This document shows positions 48,859 to 57,684 of a DNA stretch of 64,000 nt, piece by piece (position 1 is the stretch's first letter; the number at the start of each line of letters is the position of its first letter). Both the position numbers and the translations under genes were made by a program. The notes beneath the pieces were generated by a model. It worked only from the letters and a program-made list of their open reading frames with translations. It made no database searches and was not told the origin of the DNA. This stretch comes from an uncultured Alsobacter sp. Its GTDB lineage: Bacteria > Pseudomonadota > Alphaproteobacteria > Rhizobiales > Beijerinckiaceae. Location of the stretch: NCBI RefSeq assembly GCF_945952055.1, contig NZ_CAMFHB010000001.1:1-64000 (forward strand), written 5' to 3'.

Positions 48859-48986
48859 GTCCTGCGCCCTTCGACACGGCCGTTGCGCGGCCTGCTCAGG
48901 ATGAGGAGCGTTGCAAGTGCCTGAATAATCTCAATAGTCCTCATCCTGAGCAGCCGCCGCAGGCGGCGTGTCGAAGGACGCAGGAT
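48859..48986. repeat. Inverted-repeat element with CTTCGACACG...GCTCAGGATGAGG arms
   Basis: Two arms face each other: 48859-48907 (GTCCTGCGCCCTTCGACACG ... GCTCAGGATGAGGA) and 48937-48986 (TCCTCATCCTGAGCAGCC ... GTGTCGAAGGACGCAGGATG), around 29 AT-rich bases. I recall similar sequences dispersed in rhizobial genomes. It ends nine bases before the ccmH stop. Short pieces of the same type occur at about 41685 and 63557. Confidence 0.85.
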
Positions 48987-48994
48987 GTGGACGC

Positions 48995-49483
48995 TCAACC
49001 TTCCTTGCGCAGAACCTTGTCCAATTCCGCCTGCTCTTCCGCCGTCAGCGGCGCCGATGCGCCGGCCAGCACCGCGCGCTTGCGGGCGTTGGTCCAGACC
49101 AAGGCGCCGCCGGCCAGCAGCACCGCGAACGGGGCGAGCCAGAGGATGAGGTTCTTGCCGGAGAAGGAGGGCTTCAGCAGCACGAACTCGCCGTAGCGGG
49201 CAACGAGAAAGTCGCGGACCTCCTGGTCGGAGGCCCCGCTCTTGAGCTTGTCGCGGACGACGAGGCGCAGGTCGCGCGCGAGTGGGGCGTCGCTGTCGTC
49301 GATGGACTGGTTCTGACAGACGAGGCAGCGCAGTTCGGCCGAGAGCTGGCGGGCGCGGCCCTCGAGCTTCGGGTCCGCCAGGATCTCGTCCGGCTGCACG
49401 GCGAAAGCCGGCGCGAGCGAAGCCGCGCCGAGCACGGCGGCGAGGAGAAGCGCAGGCAGGCGGCGGGGGGCGCGCACGGTCAT
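48995..49483 (-). CDS. ccmH: Cytochrome c-type biogenesis protein CcmH (CycL)
   Basis: The 162-residue product has a signal peptide (PALLLAAVLGAASLAPAFA) and the CcmH/CycL redox motif ELRCLVCQNQS, with Cys53 and Cys56. A C-terminal membrane helix (LILWLAPFAVLLAGGALVW) follows. CcmH reduces apocytochrome c cysteines before heme attachment by CcmF. The start overlaps the ccmF stop by four bases. It is the short alphaproteobacterial form without the TPR extension, which is supplied by CcmI. The stop lies next to an inverted-repeat element. Confidence 0.96.
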   Translation of the reverse strand: MTVRAPRRLPALLLAAVLGAASLAPAFAVQPDEILADPKLEGRARQLSAELRCLVCQNQSIDDSDAPLARDLRLVVRDKLKSGASDQEVRDFLVARYGEFVLLKPSFSGKNLILWLAPFAVLLAGGALVWTNARKRAVLAGASAPLTAEEQAELDKVLRKEG

Positions 49484-51492
49484 TCCGCCGGCACGGCAGC
49501 GGGTGCCCGCGAACGCACGGGCGCGCCGAGCCGCACGCGCCGGTCCAGCAGCGACAGGCCGCCACCGAGAGCCATGACGACCGAGCCCAGCCAGATCAGC
49601 AGCACCAGCGGCTTCCAGTAGAGGCGCAGGCCCGCGCGGCCGTCGCTCTCGATTTCGGCGACGCTGGCGTAGACCTGGCCGAGCCCGACGGTGAGCAGGC
49701 CCGCTTCGCTCGTCGGCATGTTGCGGGCCGCGAAGATGCGCTTGCCAGGCTCCAGCGTCCCCAGGACCTTGCTGCCGTCGAGGACGACGAGCCGGGCCAC
49801 GGTCTCGCGGTAGTCCGGCCCGTTGCGGGGCGCCACGCCATCGAGGCGGACCTGGTAGCCGCCCAGATCCACCGTCTCGCCGGGCTTCATCGTCACGATG
49901 CGCTCCACGCCCCAAGCCGTGGCGGCGATGCCGATGACGGTGAGGCCGATGCCGGCATGGGCCAGTGCGGTCCCCCAGGCGGATCGCGGCAGGCCGGCGG
50001 CGCGCGATAAGGCCTTGCCCAGATTGCCGGAGGCGAAGAATCCGCCGGCAGGCCGGCTGCGGGTGACGATCTCGGTCAGCGAGCCCAGGATCAACCAGGC
50101 CCCGAGCCCGATGCCGAGCGGTGCCGCGACCGGCCCACCCCAGGTCACCGCAAGCACTGCGACGGTCACGAGCACGGCGAGCACGCCCGCCGTGACGAGG
50201 CGCTGGGCGACGCCCAGCAGGTCGCCGCGCTTCCAGGCGAGCGACTGACCGAAGGGCACGGCCAGCAGCAGCGGGATGGCGAGCGGCAGGAAGGTCAGGT
50301 TGAAGAACGGCGCACCCACCGAGATCTTGGCGGGGTTGGCCGGGTCGAGCCAGCCGGTGACGGCTTCGAGCGCTAGCGGATAGAGCGTGCCGACGAAGAC
50401 GGTGGCGCAGGACGCGGCCAGGAACAGGTTGTTCAGGACCAGGGCGCCCTCGCGCGACACCGGCGCGAAGATGCCGCCCTGGCGCAGCATCGGGGCGCGC
50501 CAGGCGAAGAGGGCCAGGCTGCCGCCGATGAAGATGATGAGGATCGCGAGGATGAAGGTGCCGCGCGTCGGGTCGGTGGCGAAGGCGTGGACCGAGGTGA
50601 GCACGCCCGAGCGCACCAGGAAGGTGCCGATCAGCGAGAGCGAGAAGGTGAGGATCGACAGCAGGATCGTCCAGACCTTCAGCGCGTCGCGCTTTTCCAT
50701 CACGACGGTGGAATGCAGCAGCGCGGTGCCGGCGAGCCAGGGCATCAGGGACGCGTTCTCGACCGGGTCCCAGAACCACCAGCCACCCCAGCCGAGCTCG
50801 TAGTAGGCCCAGTACGAGCCCATGGAGATGCCGAGCGTCAGGAAGATCCAGGCGACCAGCGTCCACGGCCGCACGAAGCGCGCCCACACCGCGTCGATGC
50901 GGCCCTCGATGAGGGCGCCGACCGCGAAGGAAAACGCAATCGAGAAGCCGACATAGCCGAGGTACAGGAGCGGCGGATGGATCGCGAGGCCCGGGTCCTG
51001 CAGCAGCGGGTTGAGCCCCTGGCCCTCGAACGGAGCCGGGGAAAGGCGGGCGAAGGGGTTCGACGTGACCAGGATGAAGGCCAGGAAGGCGGCGGCGACG
51101 GCGCCCTGCGCGCCCAGCACGCCGGCGAGCAGGCGCTGCGGCATGCCGGAGCCCCGCACGGCGACGGCCGCCGCGAACACCGCGAGGATCAGCACCCACA
51201 GGAGCATCGAGCCCTCGTGGTTCGACCACACGCCGGAGATCTTGTAGACGAGCGGCTTGGCCGAATGGGAATTCTGGACGACGTTGACGACCGAGAAATC
51301 GGAGGTCACGTAGGCCGCCGTCAGCGCGACGAAGGACACGGCCACCAGCGCCGCCATGACCAGCGCCACCGGCCGGGCGGTGCCCATGAGCACGCCGTCG
51401 CGCGCCACGACGCCCCAGATGGGAATGACGCTCAGGACGAGCGACAGCGCGAAGGCGAGCACGAGCGCGTAGTGGCCGACCTCGACGATCAT
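49480..51492 (-). CDS. ccmF: Heme lyase subunit CcmF (CycK)
   Basis: This 670-residue, multi-spanning inner-membrane protein is the heme lyase that transfers heme from CcmE to apocytochrome c. The tryptophan-rich WWD segment is visible as [19 protein letters not shown], near residue 240. Membrane His-flanked segments and [20 protein letters not shown] are also typical. The N-terminus [20 protein letters not shown] fixes the ATG at 51492, although the frame stays open further upstream. It overlaps ccmE and ccmH by four bases on each side, so ccmI, ccmE, ccmF and ccmH form a tightly coupled operon. Confidence 0.96.
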   Translation of the reverse strand: MIVEVGHYALVLAFALSLVLSVIPIWGVVARDGVLMGTARPVALVMAALVAVSFVALTAAYVTSDFSVVNVVQNSHSAKPLVYKISGVWSNHEGSMLLWVLILAVFAAAVAVRGSGMPQRLLAGVLGAQGAVAAAFLAFILVTSNPFARLSPAPFEGQGLNPLLQDPGLAIHPPLLYLGYVGFSIAFSFAVGALIEGRIDAVWARFVRPWTLVAWIFLTLGISMGSYWAYYELGWGGWWFWDPVENASLMPWLAGTALLHSTVVMEKRDALKVWTILLSILTFSLSLIGTFLVRSGVLTSVHAFATDPTRGTFILAILIIFIGGSLALFAWRAPMLRQGGIFAPVSREGALVLNNLFLAASCATVFVGTLYPLALEAVTGWLDPANPAKISVGAPFFNLTFLPLAIPLLLAVPFGQSLAWKRGDLLGVAQRLVTAGVLAVLVTVAVLAVTWGGPVAAPLGIGLGAWLILGSLTEIVTRSRPAGGFFASGNLGKALSRAAGLPRSAWGTALAHAGIGLTVIGIAATAWGVERIVTMKPGETVDLGGYQVRLDGVAPRNGPDYRETVARLVVLDGSKVLGTLEPGKRIFAARNMPTSEAGLLTVGLGQVYASVAEIESDGRAGLRLYWKPLVLLIWLGSVVMALGGGLSLLDRRVRLGAPVRSRAPAAVPAE

Positions 51493-51995
51493 GGCTTTGT
51501 CCCCTGCGCGGCGGCGGGCGTGGTCGTGGGAGGCGTGCCGGCGGCGGCGCCGTCCTTGCCCGGCGCATGTTGCCACACGCCCTGCTTCTTCAGCGAGTCG
51601 GCCACTTCCTTGGGCATGTAGTTCTCGTCGTGCTTGGCCAGCACGCTGTCGGCCCTGAACTCGCCGGAGGGCTCCAGGATGCCCTCGGCGACCACCCCCT
51701 GCCCTTCCCGGAACAGGTCGGGCAGGATGCCGCGGTAGCGCACGGTCACGGACTTGTTGGTGTCGGTGACGGCGAAGACGACCGCCATTTCCGGCCCCTT
51801 CTGGACGCTGCCCTGCTGGACGAGCCCGCCGATGCGCAGCCGCGTGCCGGGCTGCACGTTCTTCTCGGCGAGTTCGCTCGGGCCGTAGAAGAACACGATC
51901 GTGTCGCGCATGGCGAAGAGCACCAGGCCCGCGGCGACGCCGAGCACGGCGAGAGCCGAGCCGATGAGGGTGAGGCGCCTCTGCTTGCGGGTCAT
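51489..51995 (-). CDS. ccmE: Cytochrome c maturation heme chaperone CcmE (CycJ)
   Basis: The 168-residue product is membrane-anchored by an N-terminal helix ([20 protein letters not shown]). The OB-fold body has [19 protein letters not shown] and [20 protein letters not shown]. The heme-binding His122 is in [12 protein letters not shown], with Tyr126 nearby. A flexible Ala/Pro/Thr-rich tail follows. CcmE carries heme from the CcmABCD complex to CcmF. Starts and stops overlap both neighbours (ccmI by one base, ccmF by four). Its ATP-driven release partner CcmAB is encoded about 48 kb away in this window. Confidence 0.96.
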   Translation of the reverse strand: MTRKQRRLTLIGSALAVLGVAAGLVLFAMRDTIVFFYGPSELAEKNVQPGTRLRIGGLVQQGSVQKGPEMAVVFAVTDTNKSVTVRYRGILPDLFREGQGVVAEGILEPSGEFRADSVLAKHDENYMPKEVADSLKKQGVWQHAPGKDGAAAGTPPTTTPAAAQGTKP

Positions 51996-53089
51996 CACGA
52001 ACCACCGATCTTCAGGTCGCGGCCGAGCGCTTCCAGGCGCGCGCGGCCGTCGGGATTGTCGGCCAGCGCCGTCGTCCCGCGCTGCAGAGCGTCCTTCGCC
52101 TTGTCGGGCTCGTTCAAGACGGCATAGGAGCGCACCAGCCGCAGCCATCCCTCGACGTCGGAGCCATCCTGGGCGAGCCGGGCCGCGAGGCCCTCGACCA
52201 TGCCCTTGATGGCATCCATCTGGTCCTTCGGGGGCAGGGCTGCAACCTGGGCCGCGGCCGGGGGCGTGCCGCCCAGCTTCGTGATGCGCTCCGCCAGGCT
52301 CTTCACCACGGGCGAACCGGGCGGGACGTCCTCGATGATCTTCGAATAGGCCTCGATGGCCGCCTTGCTGTCGCCGTCCTGCTCGGCACCGAGCGCGCGG
52401 TAGAAGCGGGATTTCACCGAGGTGGGATCGGCCTTCAGCGCGCGGTCGAGGACGGCGCGCGCCTCGGCGGTGACGAGACCGTCCGCGGCGGCGACCAGCG
52501 CCTCGCCCCAGTTGTCGAGCCTGGCCGGGGTCTCGCCCAGGAGCCTGTTGGCCGAAGCCCAGGCGCGCACGCCGTCGTCGTAGCGGCCCATCGACATGTA
52601 GAGAGGCGCGACGACCTCCCAGCCGCGGCCGTCCTCCGGATTGGCGGAGAGATGGCTCTCGATGCGGGCCATGGCCTGGTCGAAATCCAGGTTGCCCTTG
52701 CTCTCCTGGCTGCGCGACGCGAGGGGCTGGTCGGGCAGCGAAGGCTGGCCGAGCGTGTAGTAGAGCGGCACGCTGAGCAGCGGGATGCCGACGAGCGCGA
52801 CCAGGGCCGCGACACGACGCCGCCATGTCGCGCTGGCGTCGGCCGAGACCGCCGCGGCGCGCCGCTCGGCCGCCAGCAGCCGCCGCGCGGCCTCGACGCG
52901 GGCCACCTCCGCCTCGTCGGCGGCCAGCAGCCCACGGGCGGCGTCCCGATCGATTTCGGCGAGTTGCGCCGCATAGAAGCCGGTGTCCGCATCGCCGGCT
53001 GCGTGGGCGGCCGGGCGGCGGGCGAGCGGAAGCAGCACGGCCAGGGCGGCCGCGCCGGTGAGGAGAGCCAGAACGATCGTGACGACCAT
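51995..53089 (-). CDS. ccmI: Cytochrome c biogenesis protein CcmI (CycH)
   Basis: The 364-residue product has the CcmI layout. Two N-terminal membrane helices (about 1-22 and 95-112) flank a leucine/alanine-rich coiled region ([20 protein letters not shown]). A TPR-containing periplasmic domain follows ([20 protein letters not shown] and [19 protein letters not shown]). CcmI holds apocytochrome c for CcmFH. The ATG at 53089 gives the family start [20 protein letters not shown]; a longer form from 53125 is less likely. It is the first gene of ccmIEFH, and a lipoprotein gene lies upstream on the same strand. Confidence 0.95.
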   Translation of the reverse strand: MVVTIVLALLTGAAALAVLLPLARRPAAHAAGDADTGFYAAQLAEIDRDAARGLLAADEAEVARVEAARRLLAAERRAAAVSADASATWRRRVAALVALVGIPLLSVPLYYTLGQPSLPDQPLASRSQESKGNLDFDQAMARIESHLSANPEDGRGWEVVAPLYMSMGRYDDGVRAWASANRLLGETPARLDNWGEALVAAADGLVTAEARAVLDRALKADPTSVKSRFYRALGAEQDGDSKAAIEAYSKIIEDVPPGSPVVKSLAERITKLGGTPPAAAQVAALPPKDQMDAIKGMVEGLAARLAQDGSDVEGWLRLVRSYAVLNEPDKAKDALQRGTTALADNPDGRARLEALGRDLKIGGS

Positions 53090-53171
53090 GGCAGGGGGAA
53101 TACAGTCCCGCGCGCTGCAGGTCACGCCCTATGTGGGTCGTGATCTTTTCGGATGCGGGGCCTTTGCGCGG

Positions 53172-53639
53172 TCAGCTCACGATGTCCCAGCCACCGCTCG
53201 GGTTGCGGCAGGCGACGCCCGTACCCTGCTGCGGGCGGCCGTTGATGTAGATGGTGTGGGTGTAGCGGCGGCAGGTGCCCTGCGGGTCGGTGTAAACCGG
53301 GCCCGGCTCGATGTAGCCGTAGTTGCCGCTCTGCGACCGCCATTCGGACCGCGCGCCGCTGTTCACGGCGCTGTACTGGGCATCATAGGCGCGCGCCTGG
53401 GCCTCGTCGTCGAGATTGCGCCCGACCTGGTTGCCGAGGAAACCGCCCAGCATGGTGCCGGCCATGACGGCGGCGACCTTGCCGGCACCGCCGCCGAAGC
53501 GGCTGCCGATGAGGCCGCCGGCCACCGCGCCGATCACGGTGCCGCCCGCCTCGTTCGGCCCGGTGCTCTGGGAACACCCGGCGGTGCCGAGCGCGATGGC
53601 GGCGGCAAGACCGAGGGCGACGACGGATTTCACGACCAT
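53172..53639 (-). CDS. Glycine-zipper outer-membrane lipoprotein (17 kDa antigen-like)
   Basis: The 155-residue product has a lipoprotein signal with lipobox LGTAGC (Cys22). The glycine-zipper segment GTVIGAVAGGLIGSRFGGGA, then VMAGTMLGGFLGNQVGR follows. The C-terminal part has YTDPQGTCRRYTHTIYINGR and CRNPSGGWDIVS. It resembles the RT0821/Lpp0805 or 17 kDa surface-antigen family common in alphaproteobacteria. Function is not settled; membrane insertion or envelope stability is likely. It lies between ccmI and the FeuQ-like kinase on the same strand, with about 80-100 noncoding bases on each side. Confidence 0.9.
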   Translation of the reverse strand: MVVKSVVALGLAAAIALGTAGCSQSTGPNEAGGTVIGAVAGGLIGSRFGGGAGKVAAVMAGTMLGGFLGNQVGRNLDDEAQARAYDAQYSAVNSGARSEWRSQSGNYGYIEPGPVYTDPQGTCRRYTHTIYINGRPQQGTGVACRNPSGGWDIVS

Positions 53640-53742
53640 GTTATCGGCTCCTGAGACTCTCTTCGCCGCACGCGATCATCGCGGAGCGACGCTTGTCAAG
53701 GCAAAGCTCTGACGGTGGATTGGGACGCCAATTGGGCAGGCT

Positions 53743-55131
53743 TCAGTTCGCCGGGAGCACGAGCACGGCCCTCAGCCCCCCCAGGGACGACGGTTCGAGC
53801 GCCAGATGACCGCCATAGAGGTCGGCGAGGTCGGCCACGATCGACAGGCCGAGGCCCGACCCGGGCTTCGATTCGTCGAGCCTGGCGCCCCGCCGCAGCA
53901 TCCGCTCGCGAGCTTCCTGGGGCAGTCCCGGACCGTCGTCCTCGACCCAGACGGCCAGGAACGGCCGGTCGTCGCGCGGCGCCGCCGGCTTGACGAGGAC
54001 CAGGACCCGCGCGTCGGCCCATTTACCCGCATTGTCGACGAGGTTGCCGACCATCTCCTCGAAATCCTGGCGTTCGCCGCGAAAGCGCAGATCGGCCTCG
54101 ATCTCGCGATCGAAGGCGAGGTCGCGGTCGCGGTGGATCTTGGCGGCCGTGCGCAGGATGCCGTCGACGACGGGCCCCACCTCGGTCGAGGCGCCGACCG
54201 AACCGGCGCGGGCCGCGGCCCGCGCACGCTCCAGGTACCAGTTCACCTGGTCGCGCATGACGGCGGCCTGCTCGCGGACCTTGTCCGCCAGCGGTCCCTC
54301 GTCCCCCGACGCCTCGTTGACGATCACGCTGAGCGGCGTCTTGAGGGCATGGGCGAGGTTGCCGACCTGGGTGCGCGCCCTGTCGAGGATCTCGCGGTTG
54401 GAATCGATCAGCAGGTTCACTTCGCTGGCCAGCGGCGCGAGGTCGTCGGAGTAGTTCCCGTCGATCCGTTCGGCCTGGCCCCGCCGGATCGCGCCCACCG
54501 CCTGCTGCAGGCGGGAGAGCGGCTGCAGGCCGAACCGCACCTGGAACACGGCCGTGGCGGCGAGCGCCAGGCCCAGCAGGAAGAAGGTGAACGTCAGCGC
54601 GAGGCGGAAGGAGGAGATCGTCTGCTCGATCTCGTTGGCGTCGGCGGCGACCTGGATCAGGTAGCGACCGTCCTCCCCGAGGTCGATGGTGCGCTCGACC
54701 ATGCGCAGGAGGCGCTCGTCGGGCCCGGTGGCGTAGCCCTCCCGCAGGTCCCCCGGCCGCGCCTTGGGGCCGGGATCGGGCATGGCCGGCAGCTTCCCGC
54801 CGAAGAGCGACGTGGAGCTGCGCGTGTCGAAGCTCTTGTCGACCCGCGTGACCTGCCAGTACCAGCCCGACAGCGGCAGGTCGAAGCGCGGCTCGCCCAG
54901 GCTGAACGACTCAGTCCGGTCCCCGTCGTCCGGTGCCGCCACCGAGGCGACGAGCGACTTCAGGTACACGTGCAGGCGCTCGTCGAAGGACCGCTCGGTG
55001 TTGCGGCGGTAGATGGTGGACAGGATGACGCCCGCCACCACCAGGATCACCAGGCTGCAAGCCGCCGACGTGACGAAGAGGCGCGTCGCGATCGACTGGC
55101 GCTGCAGCGACGGCCAGCGCAGTGCATTCAT
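53743..55131 (-). CDS. feuQ: FeuQ-like sensor histidine kinase
   Basis: The 462-residue kinase has two membrane helices (about 18-40 and 177-197) around a periplasmic sensor domain of about 135 residues, then HAMP, HisKA and HATPase domains. The phosphorylated His is His261 in VGNLAHALKTPLSVIVNE. The N-box is EEMVGNLVDNAGKWADA, and the G-boxes are VEDDGPGLPQEARERM and PGSGLGLSIVADLADLYGG. The LAHALKTPL motif and the link to a FeuP-like regulator resemble PhoQ/FeuQ. In Rhizobium and Sinorhizobium, FeuPQ respond to low osmolarity and control cyclic glucan export. The start overlaps the regulator stop by four bases. Confidence 0.85.
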   Translation of the reverse strand: MNALRWPSLQRQSIATRLFVTSAACSLVILVVAGVILSTIYRRNTERSFDERLHVYLKSLVASVAAPDDGDRTESFSLGEPRFDLPLSGWYWQVTRVDKSFDTRSSTSLFGGKLPAMPDPGPKARPGDLREGYATGPDERLLRMVERTIDLGEDGRYLIQVAADANEIEQTISSFRLALTFTFFLLGLALAATAVFQVRFGLQPLSRLQQAVGAIRRGQAERIDGNYSDDLAPLASEVNLLIDSNREILDRARTQVGNLAHALKTPLSVIVNEASGDEGPLADKVREQAAVMRDQVNWYLERARAAARAGSVGASTEVGPVVDGILRTAAKIHRDRDLAFDREIEADLRFRGERQDFEEMVGNLVDNAGKWADARVLVLVKPAAPRDDRPFLAVWVEDDGPGLPQEARERMLRRGARLDESKPGSGLGLSIVADLADLYGGHLALEPSSLGGLRAVLVLPAN

Positions 55132-55805
55132 CGGCCAGGGGTCTCGGGCGGCGGCTGGAGGATGTAGCCGAGCCCGCGCACGGTCTGGATCACGTCCACC
55201 CCGAGCTTGCGGCGCAACCGGCCGACGAACACCTCGATCGTGTTGCTGTCCCGGTCGAAGTCCTGGTCGTACAGGTGCTCGACGATCTCGGCGCGCGACA
55301 CGAGGCGGCCTACGTGATGCATGAGGTAGGCGATGAGCCGGTACTCGTGCGAGGTGAGCTTCACCGGGTTTCCGTCCACCGTGACGCGGCCCGCGCGCGT
55401 GTCGAGGCGGACCGGACCGCAGATGAGCTCGCTGGTGGCATGGCCGGCGGCGCGCCGCAGCACGGCCCGGACCCGCGCCAGGATCTCCTCCATGTGGAAC
55501 GGCTTGGTGACGTAGTCGTCCGCCCCGGCATCGAAGCCCTGGACCTTGTCGCTCCAGCGGTCGCGGGCCGTGAGGATGATCACCGGCATGGTGCGCTGGG
55601 AGCGGCGCCACGCGGACAGAACGGCCACGCCGTCCATCTTGGGCAGGCCGAGATCCAGGATCACCGCGTCGTAGGGCTCGGTGTCGCCCAGGAAATGGCC
55701 TTCCTCGCCGTCGAATGCCGTGTCGACGGCGTAACCCGCCTGCTCCAGGGCAGTGACGACCTGACGGTTCAAGTCCTTGTCGTCTTCGACGACGAGCAGT
55801 CTCAC
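55128..55805 (-). CDS. feuP: FeuP-like OmpR/PhoP-family response regulator
   Basis: The 225-residue regulator has a receiver with Asp51 as phosphoacceptor (AVILDLGLPKMDG). FDGEEGHFLGDTEPYDAVIL and ILTARDRWSDKVQGFDAGAD are close to the FeuP/PhoP sequences that I recall. The winged helix carries KLTSHEYRLIAYLMHHVGR and then DSNTIEVFVGRLRRKLGV and VRGLGYILQP. It overlaps the FeuQ-like kinase and is 18 bases downstream of a PepSY gene. The three-gene set PepSY-RR-HK suggests a periplasmic input to the sensor. Confidence 0.88.
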   Translation of the reverse strand: MRLLVVEDDKDLNRQVVTALEQAGYAVDTAFDGEEGHFLGDTEPYDAVILDLGLPKMDGVAVLSAWRRSQRTMPVIILTARDRWSDKVQGFDAGADDYVTKPFHMEEILARVRAVLRRAAGHATSELICGPVRLDTRAGRVTVDGNPVKLTSHEYRLIAYLMHHVGRLVSRAEIVEHLYDQDFDRDSNTIEVFVGRLRRKLGVDVIQTVRGLGYILQPPPETPGR

Positions 55806-55823
55806 GGCGACGTTCTCCCGCGC

Positions 55824-56138
55824 TTACTGGGGACCCAGGACCTTGCCGGTCGCGGCATCCACCACGACCCTGACGACTCGGCCGTCCCGTCTCAGCGCCG
55901 TGATATGGTAGAACAGGTTATCACCTTCGCGGCAAAGTCGTGCGCGCACGGCTTCTCCGCCCATCTTCGCCCGCGCCGCGCGCAGGGCGGTGAGTTGCGG
56001 CACCACCCGCTTGGCCTGCACCTCCTCCCGGATTTCGGAATCGGTGAGGCAACCGCTGGGCTGCGCGGTCTGCGCCTGCACCTGGCCGGGGTGCACCGCG
56101 AGCGCCGCGAAGATGGCAAGGGATGAGATCCGCATCAT
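55824..56138 (-). CDS. PepSY-like small secreted protein
   Basis: The 104-residue product has a signal peptide (SSLAIFAALAVHPGQVQA). A PepSY-like domain follows: CLTDSEIREEVQAKRVVPQL near the start, and LFYHITALRRDGRVVRVVVD and AATGKVLG at the end. Two cysteines (CLTD and RLCREG) may form a disulphide. Small PepSY proteins are often encoded beside PhoPQ-like systems, and here the gene lies just upstream of the FeuP-like regulator. A sensory or inhibitory role in the periplasm is inference. Confidence 0.86.
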   Translation of the reverse strand: MMRISSLAIFAALAVHPGQVQAQTAQPSGCLTDSEIREEVQAKRVVPQLTALRAARAKMGGEAVRARLCREGDNLFYHITALRRDGRVVRVVVDAATGKVLGPQ

Positions 56139-56220
56139 GCCGCGATGCTATCAGATCCGAATGTGAACCGCCGCTGAACGAATGGAGAGAGCAGTCTGAT
56201 CCCGCTCACTTTCACCCTCG

Positions 56221-56260
56221 CTCGTCCTGCCCGGGCTCGGCCCGGGCATCCACGACTTCG
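56221..56260. repeat. Partial copy of the palindromic GCCCGGGC repeat
   Basis: GTCCTGCCCGGGCTCGGCCC followed by GGGCATCCACGACTTCGGGA matches the left half of the elements at 41545 and 44741, without a clear right half. It lies in the 160-base gap between the PepSY and M20 genes. Confidence 0.65.
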
Positions 56261-56298
56261 GGACGGCGGAGAGGGAGGCGCCTCTCAGCGAATATTGC

Positions 56299-57675
56299 TC
56301 AGCGCCCCAGCCGGCTCAGCAACGCGGCGCCGGTGCGGATGCCGTTGAGGAAGCACTCGAGCTTCAGGTTCTCGTTGGGAGCGTGGTTGGCCTCGTCGGC
56401 GTTGGCATAGGGCACGACGAAGGCGTGGGTGCCGAGGATCTTGGTGAAGACGTAGTCCGGCAGGCTGCCGCCAGCGGACGGCACCAGCAGCGGCTCGACA
56501 CCCTGGGCATCGACGATGGCCTGGCGGATGGGCTCGGCGAAGGGCGATTCCATCGGGGTCTTAGACGGCAGCATGCCGTTGAGGGGCACGAACTGGACGT
56601 CGGGGGCGTGCTTCTTCACGTGTGCCGCGACCTTGGCGAAGACCTCGGCCGGCGTCATGGCTTCGACGAGGCGGATGTCGCACTTGGCGAAGGCCTCGTG
56701 CGGCAGCACGGTCTTGGAGCCGGGCCCGCCATAGCCGCCGTGCAGGCCGTTGATGGTCAGCGTGGGGTGGAACATCAGCCGGTCCGCGACCGGGCGGTCC
56801 TGCGGCGCGTCGAGCGCCTTGAGGTCGAGCTCGGCCTTCACGTCGCCGGCGGCCATCGGCAGGCGCGCGGCCGCCTCGCGCTCCAGCGCGGTCGGCGGCA
56901 CGATCGAGTCGTGGAAGCCCTCGATGGTGATCTCGCCCTGCGCGTTCTTCATGGTGCCGAGCAGGTGGACGAGGGTCCAGATCGGGTTCGGCGAGACGCC
57001 GCCGAAATTGCCGGAATGCAGGTCGCGCTTGGCACCGCGGGCACGCAGCTCGAAGGAGGCGACTCCGCGCACGCCGAAGGTCACGGTCGGACGGCCGGAT
57101 TCGTGCAGCGGCCCGTCGGCGGTGACGACGAGGTCGGCCTTCAGCCGGTCGCGGTGCTTCTCGACGAAGGAGGCGATGTGCGGGCTGCCGATCTCCTCCT
57201 CGCCTTCCAGCAGGAAGAGCACGTTGCATGGCAGCTCCCCATGCACGGCGAGGTGCGACTCGATCGCCATGATCTGCGCGAAGTGCTGGCCCTTGTTGTC
57301 GCCGATGCCGCGGGCCCAGATGCGGCCGTCGCGGATGGTGGGCTCGAAGGGCGGGCTCACCCACTCCTCCAGCGGATCCGGCGGCTGCACGTCGTAATGA
57401 CCGTAGAGCAGGACGGTGGGCGCGCCGGGCTTCTTCTCCCAGCGGGCGAGCACCATGGGGTGGTTCTCGGTGGCGATGGTCTCGGCCTGCATGCCGAGGC
57501 CCGACAGCATGTCCACGAGCAGGGCGGCGACCTCGCGGATGCCGATGTTGTGCGCGCTGATGCTGGGGTGGCGCACATAGTCCATCACCCGGCGGATGAA
57601 GGCCTCCTCGTTCGCCTTGATGTGGGCGAAGACTTTTTCGAGACCTTCCGGCGTGCTGCCTGCACCGTTCGTCAT
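56299..57675 (-). CDS. M20-family metallopeptidase (dipeptidase/CNDP-like)
   Basis: The 458-residue product is an M20 peptidase with the zinc-binding segments LLYGHYDVQPPDPLEEWVSP, ARGIGDNKGQHFAQIM and LFLLEGEEEIGSPH. The dimerisation domain has GVRGVASFELRARGAKRDLH, and the C-terminal end has the His of DEANHAPNENLKLE. Family members include CNDP dipeptidases and acylaminoacid hydrolases. It is the last gene of the minus-strand order M28 peptidase, hyuB, hyuA, M20, starting ten bases after the hyuA stop. This suggests that it acts on the product or substrate of the same pathway. Confidence 0.93.
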   Translation of the reverse strand: MTNGAGSTPEGLEKVFAHIKANEEAFIRRVMDYVRHPSISAHNIGIREVAALLVDMLSGLGMQAETIATENHPMVLARWEKKPGAPTVLLYGHYDVQPPDPLEEWVSPPFEPTIRDGRIWARGIGDNKGQHFAQIMAIESHLAVHGELPCNVLFLLEGEEEIGSPHIASFVEKHRDRLKADLVVTADGPLHESGRPTVTFGVRGVASFELRARGAKRDLHSGNFGGVSPNPIWTLVHLLGTMKNAQGEITIEGFHDSIVPPTALEREAAARLPMAAGDVKAELDLKALDAPQDRPVADRLMFHPTLTINGLHGGYGGPGSKTVLPHEAFAKCDIRLVEAMTPAEVFAKVAAHVKKHAPDVQFVPLNGMLPSKTPMESPFAEPIRQAIVDAQGVEPLLVPSAGGSLPDYVFTKILGTHAFVVPYANADEANHAPNENLKLECFLNGIRTGAALLSRLGR

Positions 57676-57684
57676 CGCGATCCC

